DNA of 64,000 nt from Treponema sp. (GTDB lineage Bacteria; Spirochaetota; Spirochaetia; Treponematales; Treponemataceae). The notes under the pieces are model-generated. The model saw nothing but the letters and a program-made list of their open reading frames with translations. It ran no database searches and was not told where the DNA came from. Positions 45,342 through 54,405 of this stretch are shown here, one piece after another. The translations under genes were made by a program, and so were the position numbers. The stretch lies in NCBI GenBank assembly GCA_017617145.1, contig JAFZWX010000204.1, forward strand, positions 71,252 through 135,251. The letters run 5' to 3'. How positions within the stretch are numbered: position 1 is the first letter of the stretch; each line of letters opens with the position of its first letter.

Positions 45342-47111
45342 TTATTCACCATCCTTAAGCATTGCTTTAACTTCGTCGCGCACAACACCTTTTGCACTTG
45401 CATAGTGTGCATCAACATCTTTTTCTGCCTGCTTGAATTTATCGCTCTTCCACAAAGAATAGTTCCAGTCTATGAACTTCAGACGCATCTGGTTAAAGAA
45501 GTTTCGTGCTGTATCTTTGTCTTCAAGTTCAAAGTCGGTACCAAGAACTTTAAGAACCTTTGCAAATACATAACGCTGACGTTCCGGACTTACAGCAGCA
45601 TCAATTTCATCGAATGAGTTCTGCTGCATATAAACTGCATCAAGGAATTCGCTTTTAAGATATTCGATGTAATCTTCTGTCGTAGTACCTTCTTCACCAA
45701 CTACCTTCATCATCTGGTTTACTTCAACACCGCTAAGGAAAACTTTTCGTGCATAGCTTACCCAGTCTTCACGGATAACTGATTTGTACTTAGACCATGA
45801 AATAAGAGGGTCAATTGCAGGATACTTACGTGCATCTGAACGTTCGCGGCTAAGTCCATGGAAAGCACCTACTACTTTAAGTGTTGCCTGAGTTACAGGC
45901 TCTTCAAAGTTACCGCCGGCAGGAGAAACTGTACCACCAATTGTTACAGAACCAACGTTTCCGTCGCGAAGTTTTACAATACCAGCACGTTCATAGAAGG
46001 CTGCAATATAAGATTCAAGGTAAGCAGGGAATGCTTCTTCACCAGGAATCTCTTCCAAACGACCAGACATTTCACGAAGTGCCTGAGCCCAACGAGATGT
46101 TGAGTCTGCAAGGAGCAATACATGTAAGCCCATCTGACGATAATATTCAGCAAGTGTAACAGATGTATAAACTGAAGCTTCTCGAGATGCAACAGGCATT
46201 GAAGAAGTGTTACAAATGATAATTGTTCGTTCCATCAAAGAACGACCTGTTCTTGGGTCTTTCAATTCAGGGAACTCTTTAATTGTTTCTACAACTTCAC
46301 CTGCACGTTCACCACAGGCAGCGATGATTACTATATCAACGTCTGCATTTCGTGATGTTGTATGCTGAAGTACTGTCTTACCTGCACCGAAAGGTCCTGG
46401 AATACAATAAGTACCACCTTTAGAAACAGGATAGAAAGTATCGATAAGACGAATCTGTGTTACCATTGGTTCACTTGGAGCAAGTCTTTCTGCATAACAA
46501 TCTACTGCTCGTTTTACAGGCCACTTAAAGGCCATCTTTAATTTATATGTTTTACCCTTCTCATCTTTTACTTCGGCAACTGTATCTTCAATTGTATATT
46601 CGCCAGGTTTTGTAACCTTTGATACAGTGTACATTCCAAGCATATCGAATGGAACAAGAATTTTATGTGTGAATGGGCCTTCTGGAACAGAACCAATCGG
46701 GTCTCCACGAAGAACTTTGTCACCAACTTTTACTGTTGGAGTCCATTCCCATTTTTTATCTCTTGGAAGAGAATCTACATAAACACCGCGCTCAAGGAAG
46801 AAGCCTGCTTTTTCTGCAACAAGTGGAAGAGGATTCTGTAAACCATCAAAGGTCTGTCCAAGAAGTCCTGGTCCTAATTCTGCACAAAGAAGGTCGCCAA
46901 CTAAGTCAACCTTGTCTCCAGCCTTGATACCCTGTGTCATTTCGAAAATCTGCATTTGTGCTTTATTTCCGCGGATACGGATAATTTCACCACGCAGCTT
47001 TTTTCCGTCAACATTTACGTAACCTACTTCGTTCATAGAAACAGAGCCTTCGAATTCAATCGTGACCATGTTTCCATTAATGCCGGTTACTTTTGCTTTT
47101 GTATCAGTCAT
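45342..47111 (-). CDS. ntpA: V-type ATP synthase subunit A (catalytic)
   Basis: The 589-residue catalytic subunit has the V-type Walker [13 protein letters not shown], the non-homologous insert near [49 protein letters not shown] and GDNVGS-type ends ([20 protein letters not shown]). Together with B it forms the soluble head that hydrolyses or makes ATP. The ATG overlaps the DUF2764 stop by 1 nt. Length is typical. Confidence 0.96.
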   Translation of the reverse strand: MTDTKAKVTGINGNMVTIEFEGSVSMNEVGYVNVDGKKLRGEIIRIRGNKAQMQIFEMTQGIKAGDKVDLVGDLLCAELGPGLLGQTFDGLQNPLPLVAEKAGFFLERGVYVDSLPRDKKWEWTPTVKVGDKVLRGDPIGSVPEGPFTHKILVPFDMLGMYTVSKVTKPGEYTIEDTVAEVKDEKGKTYKLKMAFKWPVKRAVDCYAERLAPSEPMVTQIRLIDTFYPVSKGGTYCIPGPFGAGKTVLQHTTSRNADVDIVIIAACGERAGEVVETIKEFPELKDPRTGRSLMERTIIICNTSSMPVASREASVYTSVTLAEYYRQMGLHVLLLADSTSRWAQALREMSGRLEEIPGEEAFPAYLESYIAAFYERAGIVKLRDGNVGSVTIGGTVSPAGGNFEEPVTQATLKVVGAFHGLSRERSDARKYPAIDPLISWSKYKSVIREDWVSYARKVFLSGVEVNQMMKVVGEEGTTTEDYIEYLKSEFLDAVYMQQNSFDEIDAAVSPERQRYVFAKVLKVLGTDFELEDKDTARNFFNQMRLKFIDWNYSLWKSDKFKQAEKDVDAHYASAKGVVRDEVKAMLKDGE

Positions 47112-47653
47112 TATTTATCTCCATCAAGTATCGTATCGTAAATCTTATGATAAGATGTCTTTCCGTTTTCGACTTCGAACTTACGCATACGCTCAACCAG
47201 CATAAGTCTGATGCCATAGGCATACACCGCATCAATTGAAAATGCATCTAAAGGACGCAAATCATCAAGAAGGCGTAACCTGTATTCATAAAGAAACTGT
47301 TCTGCACTTAAAGGACTGTCCATTCCAACTGCAGTACGTGCGGCAGAAATAATATCTGCAGTACAACCAGCCGGCAAAGGAAAAGTATCTTTTTTGAGCT
47401 TTTGTGCACGAATTTGTGCAAGTGCGCATCGCAGGTTTCTTTCTTTTTCGTACCAGATATCAAGAAATTTTGAACCGGTTGCATTTAATTCCATTGACGG
47501 AACTAAAGAAAGACCATTTAAAATTGATTTTTCTTTATCCGAAATGAAACGACTGGCAATTTCCCTGAAGCTTTCGCTTGTTAAAGGAAGTGCAGATTTG
47601 CTTTCGGCTGAAGAGATATTTGGTAACTGTGAAACCAGATAATAATATGCCAC
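47111..47653 (-). CDS. DUF2764 protein of V-ATPase operons, probable subunit C equivalent
   Basis: The 180-residue protein starts MAYYYLVSQLPNISSAESKS. DUF2764 genes occur between subunits E and A in spirochaete and Bacteroidetes V-ATPase operons, the position of the C subunit that links rotor and ring in Enterococcus. The ends resemble the C subunit: helix-rich, with YYYLVSQLP near the start and YAYGIRLMLVERMRKFE near the end. No separate C, F or G gene exists here. The C-subunit role is inferred from position and helix content. Confidence 0.75.
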   Translation of the reverse strand: MAYYYLVSQLPNISSAESKSALPLTSESFREIASRFISDKEKSILNGLSLVPSMELNATGSKFLDIWYEKERNLRCALAQIRAQKLKKDTFPLPAGCTADIISAARTAVGMDSPLSAEQFLYEYRLRLLDDLRPLDAFSIDAVYAYGIRLMLVERMRKFEVENGKTSYHKIYDTILDGDK

Positions 47654-48273
47654 TATTGTGCGTCCTTTGCGGCAATTTTCATAAGATCCGCAACTTTAGG
47701 GTTTAGATATGCAGCAAACATTTCGGCAAGTGCGTCTGCAGAATAATCATAGAATGCGGCACCATTTTTAACACCAATTCTGAATCCTGCAGCAATAGTT
47801 TTATCGGGTTTAATTTCCATTCCTTTTTTAATTTCTGCTTTAAGCTTGGTTTTAAATGTTGATTCCAAAGCCTTAAGGTCTTTTTCACTCAACAACACAG
47901 AAAGCTCAGAGGCATCTGTATCTTTTACCCATGCTTTTACTGTTTCTGGGATTATCTTTCCCAATACATCTTTTGACAGAGCTTTTCCGGTTTCATCCTT
48001 AATAAGTCCGTCAAGTTCAGCTACAATTGAATCTTTGAAAGAAAGAAGCATATTTCTTCCTGCCTGGATAATTGCTTCATCACTGGCTTTTTCCATGCGT
48101 TTAGTTTCTGCTTTTGCATCTTTAATGATTTGTGCAGCTTGGTCTTCGGCGTTTTTCTTAATTGTTTCTGCTTTTTTTTCTGCATCGGCAATTATTTTTG
48201 CAGCCTCTTTTTCAGCGGCCGTTACACCGTCTTTTTTGATTTTATCAATCAGTTCCTGTAATTGTACATCCAT
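47653..48273 (-). CDS. ntpE: V-type ATP synthase subunit E (peripheral stalk)
   Basis: The 206-residue protein has a long N-terminal coiled coil rich in Ala, Lys and Glu (KEAAKIIADAEKKAETIKKN and DQAAQIIKDAKAETKRMEKA), followed by a globular C-domain (ELSVLLSEKDLKALESTFK). This is the usual build of E subunits. GAGG lies 7 nt before the ATG. It is the first gene of the operon, behind the promoter at 48313-48341. Confidence 0.88.
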   Translation of the reverse strand: MDVQLQELIDKIKKDGVTAAEKEAAKIIADAEKKAETIKKNAEDQAAQIIKDAKAETKRMEKASDEAIIQAGRNMLLSFKDSIVAELDGLIKDETGKALSKDVLGKIIPETVKAWVKDTDASELSVLLSEKDLKALESTFKTKLKAEIKKGMEIKPDKTIAAGFRIGVKNGAAFYDYSADALAEMFAAYLNPKVADLMKIAAKDAQ

Positions 48274-48312
48274 TACAATACCTCACATATTTGTATCCAA
48301 ATATAATATATT

Positions 48313-48341
48313 ATTTTACTCCTAAAATAACGATTTTTCAA
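48313..48341 (-). promoter_or_regulatory. Promoter of the V-ATPase operon
   Basis: On the minus strand TTGAAA (48341-48336), a 17-nt spacer and TAAAAT (48318-48313) precede the E-subunit gene with a leader of about 33 nt that holds GAGG. Each box matches consensus at five of six positions. Confidence 0.65.
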
Positions 48342-48365
48342 TGAAAAAAGATGGAATCATATATA

Positions 48366-48562
48366 AAAAAATGCTCCGCAAAAATTGTAAGATAAGGAAA
48401 ACAGTCATACTTCCGCTAAGGTGTGTCTGCAAACTACTGCTGAGCTTGTAAAGAAATATTTTTCTCGCTTCGCTCGTCAAGCTCAGATGTAGTTTGCAGC
48501 CACACCTACGCTCACGTATGACTGTTTTCAAAATGCTTTTAATTATTCGCTCCGCATTTTTT
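48366..48562. repeat. Large nested palindrome in the gene-free stretch 48274-48628
   Basis: Five arm pairs fold a 197-bp element: AAAAAATGC (48366-48374) with GCATTTTTT (48554-48562); GAAAACAGTCATAC (48397-48410) with its complement (48516-48529); GGTGTG (48420-48425) with CACACC (48501-48506); CTGCAAACTAC (48427-48437) with GTAGTTTGCAG (48489-48499); TGAGCTTG (48441-48448) with CAAGCTCA (48478-48485). It lies after galM and before the V-ATPase promoter. It may stop galM transcription, be a MITE-like element, or encode a structured RNA. No credible gene is seen in the stretch. Confidence 0.75.
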
Positions 48563-48628
48563 AAGTCTATTCTTTGAGTTTTTTATTATAAATACTTTTT
48601 TTATATAATATTATTATTTGGCTGCAAT

Positions 48629-49696
48629 CTATTCCTTTAACCCAAAAGAATAAATTGTCTTTGTTTTCATTTCCTGACCGGGTTTTAGGATGCAACTTGG
48701 CCAGTCTTTTTTGTTTGGGGTGTCGGGGAAACATTGAGTTTCAAGACAGAAAGCATCGTGACTGTTGTAAACGCGGCCGTGTTTTCCGATTGTTCCTTTT
48801 ATGAAATTTGCTGTATAGAACTGGCAGCCTTCCATGTTTGTGTAAACAGACATTTCTATGCCTTTTGTAGGTTCATAAACAGTTGCAAATTCTACGAGAT
48901 CTGTATCGGAAAGTGGAAGTCCACAGTCGGCTTTAGCTGGATCAAACATTTCGGTAACATAACAATGATCATAACCAACTCCAATTTGTTTTATATCCTT
49001 TCCAATTTTCTTTTCTTTTGTAAAATCAAATGGAGTTCCTTTTACATCAAGTAATTTACCAGTTGGAATAAGTTTTGAATTTACTTCAAGAATCTTTGAT
49101 GAATTCATTTTCATTATATGCTCACCAATGTTTCCATTACCAGCAAGATTAAAATATGCATGATTTGTAAGATTAACTGGAGTTGCTTTATCTGTTGTTG
49201 CCTTATAACTGATTGTAAGATTGTTATTTAAATCAAGGATATATGAAATTGACATTTCGCAGTTTCCAGGAAAACCTTGTTCACCATCAGGAGAAACTCT
49301 TGTAAATTGAATTCCACTTGATTTTTTTGTTTCTATGATGTGTGCTTTAAACATCATTTTATTATAACCATCAAATCCACCATGTAGTGTATTTGGTCCA
49401 TCATTTTTATCGAGTTTGTATGTTTTATCACCAATTGAAAATTCTGCTTTGCCAATTCTATTTGCAAAACGACCAACTGCAGCACCAAAGAATTTGTTGC
49501 CATTTACATAGCCATCAAATGTTGAATGACCTACAATTATATCAGTGTCTTTACCAAACTTATCTTTAACAACAATGCTTGTAATAGTACACCCATAATC
49601 TGTACATGAAAAAGACATATTATCATTAGAAATTGTATAAAGATGAACCTTTGTTCCGTCTGCAAGAACGCCCCATTTTTGTTTTTTGATTTTCAT
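48629..49696 (-). CDS. galM: Aldose 1-epimerase (mutarotase)
   Basis: The 355-residue enzyme interconverts alpha and beta anomers of glucose or galactose. DYGCTITSIVVKDKFGKDTD near the start, FFGAAVGRFANRIGKAEFSI, DGPNTLHGGFDGYNK and VNLTNHAYFNLAG (with the catalytic His) are the family signatures, and DAFCLETQCFPDTPNKKDWP carries the catalytic Glu. GGAGG precedes ATG 49696 closely. It is transcribed like the flagellar block but separated from it by a terminator-like hairpin. Confidence 0.93.
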   Translation of the reverse strand: MKIKKQKWGVLADGTKVHLYTISNDNMSFSCTDYGCTITSIVVKDKFGKDTDIIVGHSTFDGYVNGNKFFGAAVGRFANRIGKAEFSIGDKTYKLDKNDGPNTLHGGFDGYNKMMFKAHIIETKKSSGIQFTRVSPDGEQGFPGNCEMSISYILDLNNNLTISYKATTDKATPVNLTNHAYFNLAGNGNIGEHIMKMNSSKILEVNSKLIPTGKLLDVKGTPFDFTKEKKIGKDIKQIGVGYDHCYVTEMFDPAKADCGLPLSDTDLVEFATVYEPTKGIEMSVYTNMEGCQFYTANFIKGTIGKHGRVYNSHDAFCLETQCFPDTPNKKDWPSCILKPGQEMKTKTIYSFGLKE

Positions 49697-49714
49697 ATTT
49701 CCTCCAAAGTTGGT

Positions 49715-49752
49715 AAACCTAAAAATTGCTTTCGCAATTTTTTTAACGGTTT
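49715..49752. terminator. Stem-loop at the end of the flagellar transcription block
   Basis: AAAAATTGC (49721-49729), loop TTTC and GCAATTTTT (49734-49742) form a 9-bp stem, extended by AAACC (49715-49719) with GGTTT (49748-49752). On the minus strand it is followed by a short T-run. It lies between the 221-residue flagellar-operon gene and galM. Confidence 0.55.
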
Positions 49753-49790
49753 GCTATTTAACACAGTCCGCCAGCGGCCTTACACATTTC

Positions 49791-49813
49791 ATTGTCGGAC
49801 TTGACCCGGCAAT
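49791..49813. repeat. Third REP-like palindrome copy
   Basis: ATTGTCGGA-CTTGA-CCCGGCAAT has the same size and CTTGA loop as the pair at 43973-44028, with one wobble and one mismatch in the stem. It ends directly before the stop codon of the next minus-strand gene. Confidence 0.7.
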
Positions 49814-50479
49814 CTATAACATATCTATTATAAACTGAATTTCTGTAATTGAACAGTTAAATTTTTGAGCAATCTCTTCGGCAGTTGCACCGTCTGCAAA
49901 CATTTTTCTTACAAGTTCAGGCATACGTTTCTTTTTTTCTTCTTCCGACATCTTCCTTGGCTGTTCATCATATACTTTTGTAATAATCAAAGGAATTTCG
50001 TGGTATGCTGCTCCATCTTGAGTTACAACTGTTTCATTTTTTTGAATTGATTTAGCTTTTGAAGGTGGGGAATATGTATCATTAGATTGTTCAAAAAGAT
50101 TTCCCTGTTCCGGGTTCTTATTATTAATTTTTACTTCATAAGCAGATTCCGGATCAACAACAGTTTTAAATGTATACTTTTGTCCTTTATTAATTTTGTC
50201 TGCTTCTGCAATCATATCACGCAATCGCGAAGTAGCTTCCTTAAAAAGCTCCATTTTTCTATCTGCATCATCAAGCATATTTTGAATTCGTTTTGTTGTT
50301 TCTTTTGCAAGATATGTATCGCGGTCTGCAGCCATGTCTATTTCTTTTATAAAATGATTTACTTTCTGTTCTGTTTTTTCAATAATTTTATCTGTTGAAA
50401 AGAGTCTTTTAAAACGAATTAAAAATACAATCCAAAGAATGATATTTAATGTTAATACTGAAATCACAAAAAAAGTCAT
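49814..50479 (-). CDS. Flagellar-operon protein with membrane anchor, coiled coil and helix-turn-helix-like tail
   Basis: The 221-residue protein has one N-terminal membrane helix (VISVLTLNIILWIVFLI). A coiled coil follows (about 30-95: EKTEQKVNHFIKEIDMAADR and KRIQNMLDDADRKMELFKEA), then a disordered middle. Its last 30 residues read GATAEEIAQKFNCSITEIQF, a pattern like a helix-turn-helix of the DUF6115 type seen at the end of flagellar operons. Position after fapA in the flagellar cluster suggests a role in assembly or gene control at the membrane. No enzyme motif is visible. Confidence 0.6.
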   Translation of the reverse strand: MTFFVISVLTLNIILWIVFLIRFKRLFSTDKIIEKTEQKVNHFIKEIDMAADRDTYLAKETTKRIQNMLDDADRKMELFKEATSRLRDMIAEADKINKGQKYTFKTVVDPESAYEVKINNKNPEQGNLFEQSNDTYSPPSKAKSIQKNETVVTQDGAAYHEIPLIITKVYDEQPRKMSEEEKKKRMPELVRKMFADGATAEEIAQKFNCSITEIQFIIDML

Positions 50480-50508
50480 TTATTTTTCCAATTACCTTAT
50501 TTTAAATC

Positions 50509-50847
50509 TTACCTTGTAATGTCGACAATAGTTCCTACATATCTGGGTTTAGCATCGTTGTATCCGTTGAATACAGTTTTTTGTTCTTTTTTACCGTTTC
50601 GTTTTTTACCAGGATTCTGGTATGTTCCTGCCCCGCCCTTATGTCCATCGGGATTAACATTGTTTGTATTTGCTTTGTCGTTATTTGTTTCTTGTACTCT
50701 CTGCGACATTTCTAAATTTTTTTGAATCTGCTGTTGTTGCTGTACTGACTGCGATACTTGTGCTGCCTGCTGCTGTCCTCCAATATTACGCGCAACATTT
50801 GAAATTTGAGAATACATATTTTGAAGATCAATCGGCTGAATACCCAT
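50509..50847 (-). CDS. Small Gln-rich protein of the flagellar operon, unknown function
   Basis: The 112-residue protein starts MGIQPIDLQNMYSQISNVA and continues with a Gln-rich stretch (GGQQQAAQVSQSVQQQQQIQ). It then has a Gly/Lys/Asn-rich region and a short ordered end, PRYVGTIVDITR. It overlaps the end of fapA by 20 nt, so translation is coupled. The N-terminus resembles small spirochaetal flagellar-operon proteins, but no fold is recognised. Confidence 0.6.
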   Translation of the reverse strand: MGIQPIDLQNMYSQISNVARNIGGQQQAAQVSQSVQQQQQIQKNLEMSQRVQETNNDKANTNNVNPDGHKGGAGTYQNPGKKRNGKKEQKTVFNGYNDAKPRYVGTIVDITR

Positions 50848-52795
50848 CAGGCTGCTCCTCTGCTAAAGAAGGCGGCTCGTAATCTCCGCGCTTACTGAAA
50901 CTTCTGTCGTAGTAGAAAGTAACATGCTTTGTATCCATCTTGACTTCGTCAAGGACATCCCTAACATATATTTTAACACCAGCATAAACTGTTTCTTCAA
51001 CTTTAACTTTTCCAACAGCTTTAAGTTCACGTAAGTGTGCCTGAATCTTATCGATTTCGTTTGTCATTTCCTGGAGTTCTTCGCCAATCTGCTTGTTCTT
51101 GTTCTTAAGAGCAGCAAGTTTTTCTTCTTTTTCCTGTGGAAGTTTTTTACGAAGTTTTTTCTGCTGTTCAAGATTCTGAATATCAAGCTCGTTGTTTTCA
51201 TAGTCTCTGGTTGAATCTGTCTGATTTTTCTGAAGTTCAAGAAGACGTTTTTTAGCACGTGGGTCAATACCAACTTCAAGAATGGTTTCTGTACCACCAC
51301 CAGGAGAACCAACTTTACGTGCACAGATTTCCTCTGTTGCAAGAAGATGTCCACCAATAATCTGAGCCTTTTTACCGCGAAGTACAATATTCTTCATTGC
51401 AGTAATATTTGAATTTACGATTGAATCTGAAACAATAACATTTTCTTCTACTTCGACAGTTGTATCGTTTATGAACTTTGCCCACAAAGATTTTCCTGCT
51501 TTTATGAAGCCTTCACCCTTACCGAATACACCCTGACGAACAATAATATTTCCGGTTGCTTCAAGAACAGACTTATCAACAATTCCGTTAACTTCAATAT
51601 TTGTTGCTTCAACTTTATAGCCTTCTTCAACAGAACCTTTAATAACAACTGTACCAACAAACTTAATATCACCAGTTTTAACATTAACTGCATCAAGAAA
51701 CTTAATTGGTTCAACAGTAATTTTACCATTTACAAGCATAACTTCTCCATCGACAGAGGCTTTGATTGTAACACCATCGCGGTCAAAGTGAACATTTTCA
51801 CCAAGCTGTATCTGAATATCTTTTCCGTTCTTTGCTTCGAGGTAGCGTCCAAAAATTGTTTTACCACCTTTACCTCGTTCAGGCTGCATTTTTGTTGCAA
51901 GAGGTTGTTCGGCAATAACGTTTTGAATCTGATTAAGTTCCTTATAGTTAATCTGTCCAGTTTCAGAAACTTTTGCTTTTAATCGTTTTGGATCTGTTTC
52001 AAAATTATAAAGAAGATAAGCATCTTTTCCATCTACAGGAAGAATTGCATTTGCAACTTCAAAAGGAATATTATAAACAGGATTATCTACAAACTCATTT
52101 ATTTTAGCTTCGTCGTAACATTGTTCAATTACACCTTGAGCACTAAGAGCTCGTTTAATAGATTCCGGAGATGCTTCTGCACCACTCAAAGCAGGAGGCG
52201 TAACAATAATTGATGCCTTCATTTCATCTTTTGTACATTCAACTGAAATAAGAACATCACCTGCAGATACATGTTTATACGCACCAACTATGCAGTATTC
52301 ATTATCTGTTCCCTGTTTAACAAATTTCTTAACAAGAGATTCATCGACATCAATTGTGTCTGGTCTATTGATTTCCTGCATGACATCTTTGAACTCAACT
52401 GGCATTCCTTTTCCAACAGGAGGAATAACCTTGAGCATGATATCTGAAGAAAAATGATGTACATAAAAAAGTCCGTCTCTGTCTTTGAGGCTTTCCTGTT
52501 CTTCTGAACCATCTTCTGTAAAGAGTCCATCCGAGGCAAGTTTTCGAACTTTTTTGATTGTTGAAGGATCCTGATAAATCCGCAGCTTCCAGGGCTTTTT
52601 ACCCATTCCCAAAAAACCGTCGCTTCCGCGTTCTATAATTTCATATTGCAATGCAGAAACCTTTGAATCTAGTTGAACTGCTGCATCCTGAAGTGCTTCG
52701 TCAATAGTGTCTGCATGAACTTCTACAGAATGAAGCTCTTTGTCCAGTTCGAGACGCTTTCGCATTTCTTCGCGGATTACATCAAGAGTTACCAT
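50828..52795 (-). CDS. fapA: FapA family protein (DUF342) with Jag-N-like N-terminus
   Basis: The 655-residue protein has an N-terminal Jag-N-like domain (about 1-75, with GFLGMGKKPWKLRIYQ). The FapA/DUF342 core follows with repeated beta-helix-like turns (VKTGDIKFVGTVVIKGSVEE, IVRQGVFGKGEGFIKAGKSL), and a long coiled coil spans about 510-600. FapA-type proteins occur beside flagellar and polar-assembly genes and are thought to act as scaffolds; a direct role in spirochaete motility is not proven here. It follows the sigma-28 gene by 3 nt. Confidence 0.82.
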   Translation of the reverse strand: MVTLDVIREEMRKRLELDKELHSVEVHADTIDEALQDAAVQLDSKVSALQYEIIERGSDGFLGMGKKPWKLRIYQDPSTIKKVRKLASDGLFTEDGSEEQESLKDRDGLFYVHHFSSDIMLKVIPPVGKGMPVEFKDVMQEINRPDTIDVDESLVKKFVKQGTDNEYCIVGAYKHVSAGDVLISVECTKDEMKASIIVTPPALSGAEASPESIKRALSAQGVIEQCYDEAKINEFVDNPVYNIPFEVANAILPVDGKDAYLLYNFETDPKRLKAKVSETGQINYKELNQIQNVIAEQPLATKMQPERGKGGKTIFGRYLEAKNGKDIQIQLGENVHFDRDGVTIKASVDGEVMLVNGKITVEPIKFLDAVNVKTGDIKFVGTVVIKGSVEEGYKVEATNIEVNGIVDKSVLEATGNIIVRQGVFGKGEGFIKAGKSLWAKFINDTTVEVEENVIVSDSIVNSNITAMKNIVLRGKKAQIIGGHLLATEEICARKVGSPGGGTETILEVGIDPRAKKRLLELQKNQTDSTRDYENNELDIQNLEQQKKLRKKLPQEKEEKLAALKNKNKQIGEELQEMTNEIDKIQAHLRELKAVGKVKVEETVYAGVKIYVRDVLDEVKMDTKHVTFYYDRSFSKRGDYEPPSLAEEQPDGYSAD

Positions 52796-52798
52796 TTA

Positions 52799-53581
52799 TT
52801 AAATGATTCCCTTTCTAAGGTTTGTAAGCTTTGCCCTTAGACGCAAGTTTGCTTTAGTATGAAGCTGTGAAATACGTGATTCACTTACTTCAAGAACTTC
52901 ACCAATTTCTTTAAATGTCAAATCTTCATGATAGTAAAGTACAATTACCATTTTTTCTTTTTCCGGTAATTCACTGATTGCCTGTGCTATTACTTTACGG
53001 ATTTCTTCTCGTTCAGCAATTACATCAGGATTCAAGCTTGCAGGAGATTCTATATTATTACCGATTGACATGTTATCATTGTCGTCACCTGCGTACCAGA
53101 CATCATTCAAAGAAAGAATACTTGTACCAGAAACTTTCATAATTGTACGGTGATATTCTTCTTCGGTCATATTAAGTGAGTCTGCAATTTCTGAATCACT
53201 TGCAGGACGACCAAGTCGTGATTCAAGAGAAACAATTGCATCTTCAATTTCACGAGACTTCTGTCGTACAGAACGAGGAACCCAGTCCATCTGACGCAAT
53301 TCATCAAAAATGGCACCACGAATTCTTGTTACTGCGTAAGTTTTAAACTTAACATTTTTTGCAGTATCATACTTACTTATTGCATCGAGCAGACCAAACT
53401 GTCCGTAACCAACAAGGTCGTCAAATTCAACGCTATTAGGCATGCCTACTGCAACTTTTCCAGCAACATATTTTACAAGAGGCATATACTGACGTATAAA
53501 CTTATCTCGTATTGCTGGAGACTTTGTCTTTTTGTATTCATTCCAAAGATCGTCTTCTTCCTGTTCGTCGTTAATCGGCAT
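52799..53581 (-). CDS. fliA: RNA polymerase sigma-28 factor (FliA/WhiG)
   Basis: The 260-residue sigma factor directs transcription of late flagellar genes. Region 2 is visible as YMPLVKYVAGKVAVGMPNSV and FDDLVGYGQFGLLDAISKYD, with FKTYAVTRIRGAIFDELRQMDWVP for -10 recognition. Region 3 is SRLGRPASDSEIADSLNMTEE, seen in parts, and region 4 is LPEKEKMVIVLYYHEDLTFK and EIGEVLEVSESRISQLH. An anti-sigma FlgM gene is not in the window. AAAGGA precedes the ATG. Confidence 0.94.
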   Translation of the reverse strand: MPINDEQEEDDLWNEYKKTKSPAIRDKFIRQYMPLVKYVAGKVAVGMPNSVEFDDLVGYGQFGLLDAISKYDTAKNVKFKTYAVTRIRGAIFDELRQMDWVPRSVRQKSREIEDAIVSLESRLGRPASDSEIADSLNMTEEEYHRTIMKVSGTSILSLNDVWYAGDDNDNMSIGNNIESPASLNPDVIAEREEIRKVIAQAISELPEKEKMVIVLYYHEDLTFKEIGEVLEVSESRISQLHTKANLRLRAKLTNLRKGII

Positions 53582-53595
53582 AATTTTTCATCCTT

Positions 53596-54342
53596 TTACG
53601 TTTCTTCTGCTAATATTGAACTAATTGCCTTCGCCATGAGCGACGCATCCTTTATTTCACCATCACTTATATCTGAGGTTTTAAAATTTGTTGCACTTTG
53701 AACAAATTTTGATTCGTCAGAATCCGAAATAACTACTGTATCATCTTCTTTGCTGTCGGAAGAAGCTATTTTTAAATCAGACATATCTGGAAGAGTATCA
53801 AGCTCATTTCCATCATTTTCCTGTTGTTTTACTATAGCTTCCCTTCTTTTTTCTGCTTCCTTGTTAGTTTCAGATTCATTTCCCGAAAAATTTGTAACTG
53901 TTTCAAAATTTCTTATAGGTACAAATTCATCTTTTGGAACAATAACTTCCTGTGTAGTATCTTTTGAGTTTCCGGAATTGTAATCTGATTCATTTAGCAT
54001 CTGATGATTTTCACCAACATCATAATGATTTGGATTTCCACTTTGCTCCAAAGGTTCATCTTGAATTACAATATCTATATGCTGACCAAGATTTTGTTTA
54101 TCTGAAGAAGTAACAAAGCCTGCGGAATTTGCACTGTCTGATTGTTCTGCAACTACAGTTTCTACTGTAAGGAACTTTTCAAAAACAAAAGAAATTCCAA
54201 ATGCTAAAATACCAAATACAACTCCAAAGATTAATGCTATAAGGAAGATATGGCCAAAGCCGGCTTTTGAAAAGAATCCACATACAAGAGATAAAATGAA
54301 ACCAGATGCTGCACATATAGTAATTGACTTTATGTTTTTCAT
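53596..54342 (-). CDS. Two-helix membrane protein of the flagellar operon, unknown function
   Basis: The 248-residue protein has two membrane helices (about 7-25 and 30-55) and a long, acidic, Ser/Asn/Asp-rich cytoplasmic or periplasmic region without a recognised domain. It ends DGEIKDASLMAKAISSILAEE, a possible docking helix. GGGAGG precedes the ATG, and a TATAAT-like box lies 23 nt further upstream in the 63-nt gap after flhG, so a local promoter may exist. It sits between flhG and sigma-28, the same place as in other treponemes. Confidence 0.55.
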   Translation of the reverse strand: MKNIKSITICAASGFILSLVCGFFSKAGFGHIFLIALIFGVVFGILAFGISFVFEKFLTVETVVAEQSDSANSAGFVTSSDKQNLGQHIDIVIQDEPLEQSGNPNHYDVGENHQMLNESDYNSGNSKDTTQEVIVPKDEFVPIRNFETVTNFSGNESETNKEAEKRREAIVKQQENDGNELDTLPDMSDLKIASSDSKEDDTVVISDSDESKFVQSATNFKTSDISDGEIKDASLMAKAISSILAEET

Positions 54343-54405
54343 TATACCTCCCGTCTACTTATTTGTACTATTATATACCATATTTTTAAAAAAATACAGT
54401 TTTTT

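Noticed and set aside
48322..48531. A 69-codon open frame inside the large palindrome
   Set aside because: It has no ribosome site and its sequence is explained by the inverted repeat arms.
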